DNA from: Flavobacterium gilvum
GTDB lineage: Bacteria > Bacteroidota > Bacteroidia > Flavobacteriales > Flavobacteriaceae
Reading direction: 5' to 3'
NCBI RefSeq assembly: GCF_001761465.1
Contig: NZ_CP017479.1
Span: 1-64,000 of the forward strand
Length of the DNA stretch: 64,000 nt
Under the pieces are notes generated by a model. The model did no database searches and had not been told where the DNA came from. It saw only the letters and a list, made by a program, of their open reading frames with translations. The translations under genes were made by a program, and so were the position numbers. Of the stretch, positions 8,685 to 18,426 are shown piece by piece (position 1 is the first letter of the stretch; the number at the start of each line of letters is the position of its first letter).

Positions 8685-9584
8685 ATGTCAAAAGCAATAA
8701 AAAAACAAGCCTTAGGTAGAGGTTTATCTGCATTATTAAAAGATCCTGAAAACGATATTCAATCGGTAGATGATAAAAACGCAGATAAAGTTGTAGGAAA
8801 TATTATAGAGCTTGAAATTGATGCTATCGAAATTAATCCGTTTCAGCCCCGAAGCAATTTCAACGAAGAATCGTTACGCGAATTAGCCACTTCCATCAAG
8901 GAATTAGGTGTAATTCAACCTATTACTGTTCGTAAATTAGACTTCAACAAATACCAATTAATTTCTGGGGAACGCCGTTTGCGTGCTTCCACTTTGATTG
9001 GGCTTACAACTGTTCCTGCTTATATTCGTATTGCAAACGACAACGAATCATTAGTAATGGCCTTGGTTGAAAACATTCAACGTCATGACTTAGATCCGAT
9101 TGAGATTGCGCTTTCTTACCAACGTTTGATTGATGAAATTCAATTGACTCAGGAACAAATGAGTGAAAGAGTGGGCAAAAAACGTTCCACTATTTCTAAT
9201 TACTTGCGTCTGTTAAAATTAGACCCAATCATTCAAACAGGAATTCGTGACGGTTTTATCAGTATGGGACATGGTCGAGCCATCATCAACATAGAAGATC
9301 ATGACGTTCAGACAGATATTTACCAAAAAATAGTAAGTCAAAACCTTTCGGTTAGAGAAACTGAAACTTTGGTAAAAAATTATCACGATAGCCTAAAACC
9401 AAAACCAGCAATCCCAACAAAATCATCATCTTTTGAAATTAATGATGAAGATGTAAAAAGATTCAACAAATATTTCGGAGCAAAAATCGATGTAAAAGTT
9501 GCAGGAAATGGAAAAGGAAAAATCACCATTCCTTTTCATTCTGAAGAAGACTTCAATAGAATAATAAAATTAATAGAAGGGTAG
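8685..9584 (+). CDS. parB: Chromosome-partitioning protein ParB (Spo0J)
   Basis: 299 aa. The ParB/sulfiredoxin-like N-terminal domain includes NPFQPR and the CTP-binding GERRLRAS (about residues 95-105). The central helix-turn-helix region contains VENIQRHDLDPIE and RVGKKRSTISNYLRLL, and a C-terminal dimerisation part follows. ParB loads at parS as a CTP-dependent clamp and works with ParA. I looked for a parS-like palindrome related to TGTTTCACGTGAAACA in the window and saw none. It overlaps the next gene by one base (TAGTG). Confidence 0.95.
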   Translation: MSKAIKKQALGRGLSALLKDPENDIQSVDDKNADKVVGNIIELEIDAIEINPFQPRSNFNEESLRELATSIKELGVIQPITVRKLDFNKYQLISGERRLRASTLIGLTTVPAYIRIANDNESLVMALVENIQRHDLDPIEIALSYQRLIDEIQLTQEQMSERVGKKRSTISNYLRLLKLDPIIQTGIRDGFISMGHGRAIINIEDHDVQTDIYQKIVSQNLSVRETETLVKNYHDSLKPKPAIPTKSSSFEINDEDVKRFNKYFGAKIDVKVAGNGKGKITIPFHSEEDFNRIIKLIEG

Positions 9585-10144
9585 TGAATAAAATCTTATC
9601 CATAGGGTTATTACTTTTTCTAATAGGAAACGTTTCGGTTTTTGCACAAGCAAAAACCGATGCTGTTTTAAAGACGAAAGACACTTTAAAATCTGTCGAC
9701 ATAGACCCTTTAACACCTGCAAAAGCTGCTTTTTACTCGGCTATATTGCCAGGACTAGGTCAGGCTTACAACAAAAAATACTGGAAAATCCCATTAGTCT
9801 ATGGCGCAATGGGAACCAGTTTATATTTCTACATCGACAACAAAAAAAAATACAACGAATATCGTGATGCTTACAAAAGCCGTTTGGCTGGAAATCCAGA
9901 CCCAAATTACAACTATCTTTCGGACTCACAATTAATACAAGCTCAAGAATTTTACCAAAGAAACTACTCATTATCTGGTTTTTTTGTAATTGGATTTTAT
10001 GTATTAAACATCATCGATGCCAATGTTGACGCAGCCTTAATTCAATTTAATGTTAATCAAAACTTATCGCTAAAACCAGAAATAAGTCCTGATTCTGTAA
10101 CATTAAAATCAAATTTAGGACTAACCATTAATTATCGCTTTTAG
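9584..10144 (+). CDS. DUF5683-type membrane-associated protein
   Basis: 186 aa, GTG start inside the parB stop (TAGTG), which implies translational coupling. A signal peptide (MNKILSIGLLLFLIGNVSVFAQ) is followed by AAFYSAILPGLGQAYNKKYWKIPLVYG, typical of the DUF5683 family found after parB in Bacteroidota, with further hydrophobic segments around 75-95 and 130-150. It is probably an envelope protein. Its constant position after parAB hints at a link between partition and the envelope, but no function is established that I know of. Confidence 0.82.
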   Translation: MNKILSIGLLLFLIGNVSVFAQAKTDAVLKTKDTLKSVDIDPLTPAKAAFYSAILPGLGQAYNKKYWKIPLVYGAMGTSLYFYIDNKKKYNEYRDAYKSRLAGNPDPNYNYLSDSQLIQAQEFYQRNYSLSGFFVIGFYVLNIIDANVDAALIQFNVNQNLSLKPEISPDSVTLKSNLGLTINYRF

Positions 10145-10192
10145 ATTCGAATACCATTCGTTTCTTTTTAAAAAATCAAAAATAAAATACTG

Positions 10193-10900
10193 ATGAAAAT
10201 TGCACTTTTAGGATACGGAAAAATGGGACAGGTAATTGAAAGAATTGCCATTGAAAGAGGCCATGAAATTGTTTTGAAAAAAGATGAATTCAATACTTAT
10301 GACGGACTTTCCTCTGCTGATGTTGCTATCGATTTTAGTGTACCAACAGCTGCCGTAAGCAATATTTCGAGTTGTTTTCATGCCAATGTTCCTGTAGTTT
10401 CCGGAACAACAGGCTGGCTGGAACATTACGACGAAATGGTTGCGCTTTGTAAAGAAAAAAACGGAGGATTTATCTCTAGCTCAAACTTTAGCCTTGGTGT
10501 GAATTTGTTTTTTGAATTCAACGAATATTTAGCCAAAATCATGGCTCCATTTAATCACTACAAAGTGGATATGGAAGAAATTCACCATGACCAAAAATTG
10601 GATGCTCCAAGTGGAACAGCAATTTCATTGGCAAAAGGCGTTATCGAAAATAGTAACTACACCAATTGGACACTAGACACTCCAAAAGAAAATGAGATTC
10701 ACATCGAAGCAGTAAGAGTAGGAACAGTTCCAGGAACTCATACAGTAACATATAATTCTGATGTGGATTCCATCGAAATAAAGCATACAGCCCACAACCG
10801 TGAAGGTTTTGCTTTGGGTGCTGTAATTGCTGCCGAATGGCTTGCCGGAAAACAAGGCATTTTTACTATGAAAGATGTATTGAATTTAAATTCTAAATAG
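10193..10900 (+). CDS. dapB: 4-hydroxy-tetrahydrodipicolinate reductase
   Basis: 235 aa, shorter than the E. coli enzyme (273 aa), as usual in this phylum. Motifs are the N-terminal GYGKMGQ nucleotide-binding turn, SGTTGW, and EEIHHDQKLDAPSGTA, which contains the catalytic histidine-lysine region. It reduces 4-hydroxy-tetrahydrodipicolinate with NAD(P)H in the lysine/meso-diaminopimelate pathway, supplying peptidoglycan precursors. It lies in the parA-to-lepB co-directional run, 48 bases after the DUF5683 gene and 43 before lepB. Confidence 0.96.
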   Translation: MKIALLGYGKMGQVIERIAIERGHEIVLKKDEFNTYDGLSSADVAIDFSVPTAAVSNISSCFHANVPVVSGTTGWLEHYDEMVALCKEKNGGFISSSNFSLGVNLFFEFNEYLAKIMAPFNHYKVDMEEIHHDQKLDAPSGTAISLAKGVIENSNYTNWTLDTPKENEIHIEAVRVGTVPGTHTVTYNSDVDSIEIKHTAHNREGFALGAVIAAEWLAGKQGIFTMKDVLNLNSK

Positions 10901-10943
10901 AAACCCCAGATCCAAATAGAAATTTAATCTAAAGTTTAAAATT

Positions 10944-12506
10944 ATGACACAATATCACTGGTTTTTATTTTTCTTAGCCGTTCAGGTTATACACTTCTTA
11001 GGAACTTGGAAAATATACGAAAGTGCAGGCAGAAAACGTTGGGAAGCTGCAATTCCTGTTTACAACGCCATTGTTTTGATGAAAATAATCGGAAGACCAA
11101 CTTGGTGGACTATTTTGCTTTTTATCCCAATTATCAACCTGATTATGTTTCCAGTTATTTGGGTTGAAACTATCCGTAGTTTTGGAAAAAAATCTTCTCT
11201 GGATACCGCATTGGTAATTGTAACTTTAGGTTTTTACATCTTTTATCTTAATTACACACAAAAACTAACTTACATACCTGATAGAAACTTAAATCCAGAG
11301 CACAAAGCTGCAGATACTGTCAGTTCATTGCTTTTTGCCATAATTGTGGCAACTATTGTTCATACTTATTTCATTCAGCCTTATACTATCCCGACTTCTT
11401 CATTGGAGAAATCCTTATTGGTTGGAGACTTTTTGTTTGTCAGCAAAATGAATTATGGTGCGAGAGTCCCAATGACTACTGTTGCCATGCCAATGGTACA
11501 CGACACTATACCAATGACTAAGAAAAAATCATACTTGACTTGGCCTCAGTTACCTTATTTCAGACTTCCTGGCATACAAAATATCAAGCGTTGCGACATT
11601 GTTGTGTTCAACTGGCCCGCAGATACTGTATTTAAATTCCGAGACTCATCTGGACTAAGAGCAGACAAACCAATTGACAAGAAATCAAATTATGTAAAAC
11701 GTTGCGTGGGTATTCCTGGAGATAGCTTGTCTATAAAAGACGGATTGGTATACATCAACGGAAAGGAATTGATTTTACCAGAACGTGCAAAACCACAGTT
11801 TTCATATAAAATTGTTTTGGATGGCAAAACCCCTATCGACTTTGAATATCTTTTTAGAGACATGAATGTTACTGATGGAATAAACTATGTAAGTCCAAGA
11901 AAAGATACTATTGGAATAGCTGCATTAACATTTGAAAATGCTCAAAGATTAAAAAATGTTCCAGGAATATTAGCGGTATTCCGTAATATTTCGCATACAC
12001 CAGAAACCGGTACTTATGGTGTTTTCCCTCACAACAAGGAATGGAATCGTGATAATTATGGCCCAATTTATATTCCTCAAAAAGGAAAAACAGTTGCCTT
12101 AAATTTGGAAACTTTACCTTTTTACAAAACCATCATAACCGATTATGAGAAAAAGGATTTGAAGGTGAATGGCAATGAAATCAGAATTGACGGTAAAGTA
12201 GCCACAACTTACACTTTTGACCAAGACTATTATTGGATGATGGGAGACAACCGCCACAACTCTGAAGACAGTCGTTATTGGGGCTACGTTCCCGAAAATC
12301 ACATTGTAGGAAAACCAATTTTTATCTGGATGAGTTGGGACACCAACGGTAAAGGCATCAACAAAATACGCTGGGACAGAGTTTTCACAACTGTTGATGG
12401 TGAAGGGCAACCTCAATCTTACTTTAAATATTTTCTAATTGCCCTTGCTGCCTTTTTTGTTGGTGAGTATTTTTGGAAAAAGAAAAAAGCAAAAGAAAAT
12501 AGTTAA
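10944..12506 (+). CDS. lepB: Signal peptidase I with N-terminal DUF5684-type membrane domain
   Basis: 520 aa, much longer than classical LepB. An N-terminal domain with several hydrophobic segments (about 1-105) precedes the peptidase part. Peptidase signatures are [12 protein letters not shown] with the nucleophilic serine, [12 protein letters not shown] with the general-base lysine, and [18 protein letters not shown] near the C-terminus. Between the lysine box and the last box is a long insert (about 280-400) typical of Bacteroidota enzymes. A C-terminal hydrophobic helix (about 497-512) anchors it. It cleaves signal peptides of exported proteins at the inner membrane. Confidence 0.95.
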   Translation: MTQYHWFLFFLAVQVIHFLGTWKIYESAGRKRWEAAIPVYNAIVLMKIIGRPTWWTILLFIPIINLIMFPVIWVETIRSFGKKSSLDTALVIVTLGFYIFYLNYTQKLTYIPDRNLNPEHKAADTVSSLLFAIIVATIVHTYFIQPYTIPTSSLEKSLLVGDFLFVSKMNYGARVPMTTVAMPMVHDTIPMTKKKSYLTWPQLPYFRLPGIQNIKRCDIVVFNWPADTVFKFRDSSGLRADKPIDKKSNYVKRCVGIPGDSLSIKDGLVYINGKELILPERAKPQFSYKIVLDGKTPIDFEYLFRDMNVTDGINYVSPRKDTIGIAALTFENAQRLKNVPGILAVFRNISHTPETGTYGVFPHNKEWNRDNYGPIYIPQKGKTVALNLETLPFYKTIITDYEKKDLKVNGNEIRIDGKVATTYTFDQDYYWMMGDNRHNSEDSRYWGYVPENHIVGKPIFIWMSWDTNGKGINKIRWDRVFTTVDGEGQPQSYFKYFLIALAAFFVGEYFWKKKKAKENS

Positions 12507-12510
12507 TAAA

Positions 12511-12559
12511 GTTTCAGGTTTCAAGTTTAAAGTTCATATCAAAACTTGAAACCTTAAAC
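12511..12559. repeat. GTTTCA-type hairpin between lepB and wbqC-like gene
   Basis: 18-base arms (12511-12528 and 12542-12559) pair at 17 of 18 positions around a 13-base loop. The arm GTTTCAGGTTTCAAGTTT is closely related to the hairpin at 48814-48850. There is no T-run, so a repeat or RNA-processing element is as likely as a terminator. Confidence 0.75.
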
Positions 12560-12575
12560 TTGAAACTTCAAAATA

Positions 12576-13199
12576 ATGAAAGCACTATTACATCCCTCCT
12601 ATTTCCCGTCAATAAGCCATTTTGTAGCTATGGCACAATCGGAAAGCATTACGTTTGAAATGGAGGATAATTTTCAAAAACAAACCAATCGCAACCGAAC
12701 TTACATTTACAGTCCGAATGGTGTTCAGTTATTGAATATCCCTATAAAACACTCCAATCTATCGCATCAAAAAACAAAAGATGTTAAAATAGAGCAGGAA
12801 TTTGACTGGCAAAAGCAGCATTTCAAATCCATGGAAGCTGCTTATAGAAGCTCTCCTTTTTTTGAATATTTTGAAGATGATTTAGTTCCTTTTTTTCAAA
12901 AAAAACACACTTTCCTCATGGATCTTAATTTTGAAGCATTGGAATTAACATGCAAATGTTTGCGAATGAAATTGGAATTTGACTCCACAACAGAATATTT
13001 TCACACGATAGAAGATTCCCAAATTACTGATTTAAGATATTTGATTAACGGGAAAAAAGACCTTTCGGTTTTTGAGAATTACCCACAGGTTTTTGATGAT
13101 AAATTCGGGTTTTTGAATAATTTGAGTGTCCTTGATTTGTTATTCAATGAAGGAAAATATGCGATGGATTATTTAAAAAATCAAGTGCTTATCAAATAG
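12576..13199 (+). CDS. WbqC family protein
   Basis: 207 aa. It begins LLHPSYFPSISHFVAMAQ, the N-terminal signature of WbqC-like proteins, and later has NRTYIYSPNGVQLLNIPIK and W(Q)KQHFKSMEAAYRSSPFFEYF, both typical of the family. The family is linked to polysaccharide or O-antigen loci in some bacteria, but its biochemistry is not settled. Here it follows lepB, a common arrangement in flavobacteria, and converges with the next gene on the minus strand. Confidence 0.85.
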   Translation: MKALLHPSYFPSISHFVAMAQSESITFEMEDNFQKQTNRNRTYIYSPNGVQLLNIPIKHSNLSHQKTKDVKIEQEFDWQKQHFKSMEAAYRSSPFFEYFEDDLVPFFQKKHTFLMDLNFEALELTCKCLRMKLEFDSTTEYFHTIEDSQITDLRYLINGKKDLSVFENYPQVFDDKFGFLNNLSVLDLLFNEGKYAMDYLKNQVLIK

Positions 13200-13264
13200 A
13201 ATTTCAATTAATAAACAAATTTGCAAATTTTATTTTTAAGATTATTTTCTGTTCAAAAAAAAAT

Positions 13265-14311
13265 CTATTTCATCGACAATCTCGCCATAATAGGATAATG
13301 ATCTGAGTTTTGAAAATCAGGAAAACTTTCAAACTGTTTCACTTCCATAGTTTCGTCGGCAAAAATATAATCTATTCGGGCTGGATAATACTTAAACGTA
13401 TAAGTAGCTCCAAAACCAACTCCTGCCTCCTCAAAACTATCTTTCAGTTTACCTTTTATATTTCGATATACATAGGAAAAAGCGCTGTTATTCATGTCAC
13501 CACAGATAATAATTGGGTATTTACAGTTCTTTTCGTGTTCTTTAAAAATAGCAGCTTGCTCCTGTTGTTGCGTGAACGCTTTACTGATTCGGATAAAAAG
13601 AAATTTCGATTTTTGTTGGTCAATTACATCAATATTCTCAGAAATTTCATTGACATCGGGGGAAATTTTTATCGACTGCAAATGCATGTTATACACTCGT
13701 ATAATATCTTTCCCTTTTTTAATATCGGCATAAACCACGTTGTTATTTGACTTAGGAAACGGTATATTTCCATGTTCAATTATTGGAAATTTAGAAAAAA
13801 TTGCCTGACCTGTTTTAATTTGTTTTCCCTCCATCAAAACGAACTTATAAGGATATACTTTTAGGTCAATATCAGCAGAATTGGAAAACTCTTGTATGCA
13901 TAATATATCCGGATTTTGTTCATTTATAAACTCCAAAATATTGTCCGGAATATCATCACGATCCAACCACTTGAAAACATTAAACAATCTCACGTTATAG
14001 CTCATAACCGTAAAATCTTTGTCACTTTCCTGAAATTCTTTTGCCGAAAACTTATAAAATTTATTAAAAAAAGTAATTCCAATCAAAAGAACAAGCCCTG
14101 ATAAAATCATGCGCTTTTTAAACTGAATCCCCCAATACAGAAAAAACAAACCATTTGCCAAAAAAAACAAAGGCATAAACAAAGTAAAAACCGATAAAAG
14201 CGGAAAGAATTTTGGCGCCAAAAAAGGAAGCAGATATGCAATGAATGTTAGAGCAATAAGCGCTAAATTCACAAAATACATTCCCTTATTAAACCATGAA
14301 AGGTTCCTCAT
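13265..14311 (-). CDS. Endonuclease/exonuclease/phosphatase-fold membrane protein
   Basis: 348 aa. The first 90 residues form about three membrane helices (for example LALIALTFIAYLLPFLAP). The rest is an exonuclease III-like domain with MSYNVRLFN, ILCIQEF (metal-binding glutamate), GDMNN and the C-terminal SDHYPI with the catalytic histidine. Such proteins hydrolyse phosphodiester or phosphomonoester bonds; the membrane anchor suggests an envelope substrate rather than DNA repair. It is downstream of the rhomboid genes on the same strand. Substrate unknown. Confidence 0.85.
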   Translation of the reverse strand: MRNLSWFNKGMYFVNLALIALTFIAYLLPFLAPKFFPLLSVFTLFMPLFFLANGLFFLYWGIQFKKRMILSGLVLLIGITFFNKFYKFSAKEFQESDKDFTVMSYNVRLFNVFKWLDRDDIPDNILEFINEQNPDILCIQEFSNSADIDLKVYPYKFVLMEGKQIKTGQAIFSKFPIIEHGNIPFPKSNNNVVYADIKKGKDIIRVYNMHLQSIKISPDVNEISENIDVIDQQKSKFLFIRISKAFTQQQEQAAIFKEHEKNCKYPIIICGDMNNSAFSYVYRNIKGKLKDSFEEAGVGFGATYTFKYYPARIDYIFADETMEVKQFESFPDFQNSDHYPIMARLSMK

Positions 14312-14383
14312 ATTTATTTGATGTATTTAAACTTTTAACTCAAAAGTTTACGTTTTACACTTCAATAATGATATAAAAATAAA

Positions 14384-15244
14384 TTATTTTCCGGCTTGAA
14401 ACAAGAATTCTTTTTCTTCCTGAGTCAAACTCTCATAACCGGACTGACTTATTTTATCTAAAATCTCATCAATTTGTTGTTGCTTTTTATCTTTCACAAC
14501 AATTCTTGAAGTCGTTTTTTCGATAGGTTTTTTATAATTCTTATGTACTTTTTTGAAAGGAGTTCCAGGTTTTTTGAAGGCATTCAAAAAGAAATCCAGA
14601 ACAACACTGACTATCTTACTCAAATCGGTTCCGTTTTGAAGTAATTTAACATAGATAAAACCAAAAAAAGCGCCCGCCAAATGAGAAATATGTCCGCCTG
14701 AATTCCCTAATCTAAATTGCATTAAATCCAAAATAAGAATCACTGCGGTAAGATGCCATAATTTTACATTTCCAAATAAAAATAACCTAACCCCCATCAA
14801 AGGGCTGTAAGTTGTTGCCGCGACCAAAATTGCCATAATTGCTGCTGACGCACCTACGATTGTACCACTGTAATGCAACAAATTAAATCCTAAAGCAAAA
14901 ATTAATCCGGAAAAAATTACGCTTAAAATATAAAGTCCCAAATATTGTTTGGAATTAAAAAAAGTCAAAAACAAGTAACTCGAAAAATTCAGAACCAGCA
15001 TATTGAATAGCAAATGCCAAAAATCATTATGAAAAAAACCATAAGTCAGAAACGTCCATGGTTTTAATACAAAAACCGATGGCTCAGATGACAAGGCAAT
15101 CCAATTAGGAAAGTCAAAAGCCCCAAACTTAAATTGATAGAAAAACACTAGGGAAACCAAAAAACAACCTATATTCCAATAGATCATTTTCAGGCCAATT
15201 CCGCCTAATTTATATTGCATTTTTAAATCGTCTAAGATATTCAT
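14384..15244 (-). CDS. Rhomboid family intramembrane serine protease
   Basis: 286 aa with about six membrane helices. Motifs are FHNDFWHLLFNM in the second helix, GASAA with the serine nucleophile (the usual second glycine is alanine) and HISHLAGAFFG with the catalytic histidine. A basic cytoplasmic tail of about 70 residues follows, ending in a helix-rich ILDKISQSGYESLTQEEKEF segment. It would cleave membrane-protein substrates within the bilayer. It is paired with a second rhomboid gene 62 bases upstream, which belongs to the mutL operon. Confidence 0.9.
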   Translation of the reverse strand: MNILDDLKMQYKLGGIGLKMIYWNIGCFLVSLVFFYQFKFGAFDFPNWIALSSEPSVFVLKPWTFLTYGFFHNDFWHLLFNMLVLNFSSYLFLTFFNSKQYLGLYILSVIFSGLIFALGFNLLHYSGTIVGASAAIMAILVAATTYSPLMGVRLFLFGNVKLWHLTAVILILDLMQFRLGNSGGHISHLAGAFFGFIYVKLLQNGTDLSKIVSVVLDFFLNAFKKPGTPFKKVHKNYKKPIEKTTSRIVVKDKKQQQIDEILDKISQSGYESLTQEEKEFLFQAGK

Positions 15245-15306
15245 ATTAGAAACTATCGATTATGTTTTTTAATAGTATAATTTTTCTTTTCCGAAATATA
15301 GAAAAT

Positions 15307-16065
15307 TTAATTCCAACGGCGATTATTGAATTGATTTTTCTTCCAATACCACATCATTAAGTACCCAACCAATGCACCACCTAAATGAGCAAAATGAGCT
15401 ATTCCGCTAGATCCTCCAAAAATAGATCCTCCGGATACTCCCAAATATAAATCAACCAACAGTAATCCTGGAACAAAATACTTGGCTTTTATAGGAATCG
15501 GAATAAACATCAAAGCTAATTCTGCATTTGGAAACATAAATGCAAAAGCCACTAATAATCCATAAATAGCTCCAGACGCCCCCACAACATTTCCAAAATA
15601 AGCACTAACAAAATTCATAAAATCGGGGCTATTCAATATTGAAACAATTTGACTATTTCCTTTCCCTTCATTTAATACAGCCATAATTTCTGCTTTAGAA
15701 AAACCTTGATTCATCAAGGTGTTCAACCCATCTTGAAAAAAATAATAATTAACAGCAGAATGTAATAACGCAGCTCCTATACCACAGGAAATATAAAAAA
15801 ACACAAATTTTCTACCGCCCCAAAAATGCTCTAATGCAGAACCAAAAGAATATAACGCAAACATATTGAAAGCAATGTGCATGATATTTGGCAATGGCGC
15901 ATGCATAAACATATGAGTGAAAATTTGCCAAAAATGAAAATCGGGATTTTCAAAAAAGTACATCGAAAGCACTTTATAAGCTGGCTCCCCAACAAACATG
16001 GAACCAATATAAAATAATATATTAATAATCAATAACTGTTTTACAGTAGGTGTGATACTCATCAT
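15307..16065 (-). CDS. Rhomboid family intramembrane serine protease (second paralogue)
   Basis: 252 aa. It has the canonical GASGAIYG serine motif and the HFAHLGGALVGY histidine motif, with HIAFNMFALYSFG in the earlier helix. It begins within the last four bases of mutL (ATGA overlap), so the two are translationally coupled. The tandem of two rhomboids suggests related but distinct substrates. A loop insert of roughly 45 residues (about 105-150) between early helices is hydrophilic. Confidence 0.92.
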   Translation of the reverse strand: MMSITPTVKQLLIINILFYIGSMFVGEPAYKVLSMYFFENPDFHFWQIFTHMFMHAPLPNIMHIAFNMFALYSFGSALEHFWGGRKFVFFYISCGIGAALLHSAVNYYFFQDGLNTLMNQGFSKAEIMAVLNEGKGNSQIVSILNSPDFMNFVSAYFGNVVGASGAIYGLLVAFAFMFPNAELALMFIPIPIKAKYFVPGLLLVDLYLGVSGGSIFGGSSGIAHFAHLGGALVGYLMMWYWKKNQFNNRRWN

Positions 16066-17957
16066 AAGGCAAACTTTTTATCTAAATCTTCCACACGCAT
16101 GGTGATGAAAGTTGGTTTCTGAAATGGGGAAACATTTGGGTCTTTACAGGCAAAAAGACCATTTACTAAATTTTCCTGTTCTTTTTCGGTCAAATAGGCT
16201 CCCGTTTTGACAGCAAGACTTTTGGCCATCGATTTGGCGATAGTATCATTCTGACTGAAACTATTTTCGGGAATTCCATCTTGTAAATCACTCAATAACT
16301 GATCCAGAACCGCTGCAACTTCACTTTCCGTAATATTAACCGGAATGCCCGAAATCACAACATGATCTGTATTTGATTCTTCAAAAACAAATCCGGTATT
16401 TATTAACGACTGTTGCAACTCCGCAATAAGCTCCATCTCTGTCGCAGAATAAAAAAGATTGATAGGAAACAGCAATTGCTGACTCGCGGCGTGATGCACG
16501 GTCATATTCACCAAAAATTGTTCATACAAAACTCGTTGGTGCGCCCTGTTTTGATCCACAATCACCATCCCCGATTTGATTGGAGAAACTATATATTTTT
16601 TATGAATCTGATACGTTTTATGAACCGTTTGTTCCACTTCCTCATCATTAAACAAAGAGGAAGTCACTTCTTCATTTTCAAAAGAAAACTCTTTGCTTTC
16701 AAAAGAATAATTATTATTGACAGAGGCAAATTCACCTTCCTCCGTAATAACTTCCGTATCGTGTTTAATTCCCGTGTATAAACTCTCCCAACCTGCTGTT
16801 ACTTCCTGTTTTTTATAGGAAGATGAAAAACTCTTAGTAGGTTTGTCTTCGGCAAAAGGATTGAAACTCCTATCGATTTGAATCGTAGGTACTTCGGCAT
16901 CCATGTTTTTATAATGATAAGGCGTGTCCAAATTAGAATCACGCTCAAAATCCAAAACTGGAGCTACATTAAATTGTCCCAAACTGTGTTTTATCGAAGC
17001 TCGTAAAATAGCATACATCGCACTTTCATTATCAAACTTGATTTCAGTTTTTGTAGGATGAATGTTTATATCAATAGTATTCGGAGGCACCTCTAGATAC
17101 AAATAATAACTGGGCTGCGAACCATCTTTCAAAATCCCTTCATAGGCAGCCATAACCGCATGATGCAAGTACGGACTCTTTATGAAACGGTCATTGACAA
17201 AGAAAAACTGCTCTCCCCTATTTTTTTTGGCAAATTCTGGCTTGCTAACAAAACCTTGAACTGTCATCATTTCGGTATCCTCAACAACAGGAACCAATTT
17301 TTCATTGGTTTTACCACCAAAAAAATTAACAATTCGTTGTCTTAAATTAGATGACGGCAAATTATACATTTCACTGCCATTGTGAAAAAAAGTAAAATGA
17401 ATTTTGGGATGAGCCAGCGCCACTCGTTGAAATTCATCTACGATATGACGAAATTCCACCGTGTCCGATTTCAGGAAATTACGGCGTGCCGGTATGTTGA
17501 AAAATAAATTTTTTACGGCAAATGAAGTTCCTTTCGGCAAAACCGCCACATCTTGAGAAATAAACTTACTCCCTTCTATAACAATGTGAGTTCCCAATTC
17601 CTCCTGCTCCATTTTGGTTTTCATCTCCATGTGGGCAATCGCCGCGATTGAAGCCAATGCTTCTCCACGAAAACCTTTGGTATGCAATGAAAATAAATCT
17701 TCGGCTTGTCGAATCTTCGAGGTTGCATGACGCTCAAAACACATACGGGCATCGGTAACATTCATTCCAGAACCATTATCAATTACCTGTACCAATGATT
17801 TACCGGCATCTTTTATAATCAATTTAATATCTGTTGCTTTTGCATCCACAGCGTTTTCCAGTAGTTCTTTCACTACCGAAGCTGGCCTTTGTACCACTTC
17901 TCCAGCAGCAATTTGATTGGCAACATGATCTGGAAGCAATTGAATTATACTCGACAT
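16062..17957 (-). CDS. mutL: DNA mismatch repair protein MutL
   Basis: 631 aa. The N-terminal GHKL ATPase domain is clear: VVKELLENAVDAKAT, DNGSGM, ATSKI and TKGFRGEALASIA. A long acidic linker (about 340-445) leads to the C-terminal dimerisation domain. The usual endonuclease motif DQHA(x)2E(x)4E reads DQNRAHQRVLYE (about 467-478), so the histidine and the first glutamate are replaced, and the late cysteine motif is ACKDPNVSPF rather than CPHGRP. Nicking activity is therefore doubtful, while the ATPase looks intact. MutL couples MutS recognition to strand removal. Confidence 0.96.
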   Translation of the reverse strand: MSSIIQLLPDHVANQIAAGEVVQRPASVVKELLENAVDAKATDIKLIIKDAGKSLVQVIDNGSGMNVTDARMCFERHATSKIRQAEDLFSLHTKGFRGEALASIAAIAHMEMKTKMEQEELGTHIVIEGSKFISQDVAVLPKGTSFAVKNLFFNIPARRNFLKSDTVEFRHIVDEFQRVALAHPKIHFTFFHNGSEMYNLPSSNLRQRIVNFFGGKTNEKLVPVVEDTEMMTVQGFVSKPEFAKKNRGEQFFFVNDRFIKSPYLHHAVMAAYEGILKDGSQPSYYLYLEVPPNTIDINIHPTKTEIKFDNESAMYAILRASIKHSLGQFNVAPVLDFERDSNLDTPYHYKNMDAEVPTIQIDRSFNPFAEDKPTKSFSSSYKKQEVTAGWESLYTGIKHDTEVITEEGEFASVNNNYSFESKEFSFENEEVTSSLFNDEEVEQTVHKTYQIHKKYIVSPIKSGMVIVDQNRAHQRVLYEQFLVNMTVHHAASQQLLFPINLFYSATEMELIAELQQSLINTGFVFEESNTDHVVISGIPVNITESEVAAVLDQLLSDLQDGIPENSFSQNDTIAKSMAKSLAVKTGAYLTEKEQENLVNGLFACKDPNVSPFQKPTFITMRVEDLDKKFAL

Positions 17958-18021
17958 TGAAAATTATAGGTTGTTGATTAACGATTTGAGATTTTGATTT
18001 TAAATTAAAACCAAAGGATGA

Positions 18022-18029
18022 CAAATTTA
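18022..18029 (-). promoter_or_regulatory. Putative mutL -7 box (TAAATTTG)
   Basis: TAAATTTG on the minus strand matches TAnnTTTG and lies 64 bases before the mutL start. No convincing -33 element is visible. Confidence 0.4.
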
Positions 18030-18150
18030 AGGAATTTCTATCGGGTTTTGCTTTTTTACCGATGATAAAAAACAAAAAAACACAATTTCATAAGTAACTT
18101 TTTATCAATACAATACAACTTTTTTAATTGTAAAAAGTCGAAACACATTG

Positions 18151-18320
18151 TTAAACATATAAGTCATGTAAGTTTTTAATATAAATGAAATCGAGTAAAA
18201 AATAGTTCATTTAAGCAAAGTCACTTAACCTTATGAAGAACGTTTTTTACTTATACTCCCTTTTTACCACTAATTTGACAACCTAACTTTTTTAAAAACT
18301 TACATGACTTATATGTTTAA
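18151..18320. repeat. 170-bp element with perfect 29-bp terminal inverted repeats
   Basis: Arms at 18151-18179 and 18292-18320 are exact reverse complements over 29 bases; the left arm begins TTAAACATATAAGTCATGTA. The 112-base centre is AT-rich and has no open frame of note. The structure is that of a miniature inverted-repeat element. No direct repeat of obvious length flanks it. Confidence 0.93.
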
Positions 18321-18368
18321 AATTAAATGCTGTTTATTTTAGAACATAGCGAATTAAAGTAAAAACAT

Positions 18369-18412
18369 AAAAAAACCCATACCATCCTGCGAACGATATA
18401 GGCTTTTAAAAT
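18369..18412 (-). terminator. Weak hairpin after ribH
   Basis: On the minus strand an AAAGCCTATA... arm pairs imperfectly with TATGGGTTTTTT, which ends in a T-run. The stem has mismatches, so termination is only plausible. Confidence 0.4.
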
Positions 18413-18426
18413 TTTAAAACAATTTT

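Larger units (their letters stand above)
17958..18426. other. 469-bp intergenic region between mutL and ribH
   Basis: It contains the probable mutL promoter box (18022-18029), the 170-bp inverted-repeat element (18151-18320) and an imperfect hairpin (about 18369-18412) that may terminate ribH transcription on the minus strand. I see no gene. Confidence 0.7.

Noticed and set aside
7860..9600. parS site near parAB
   Set aside because: I looked for a palindrome related to TGTTTCACGTGAAACA across this region and saw none; sites may lie outside the window.
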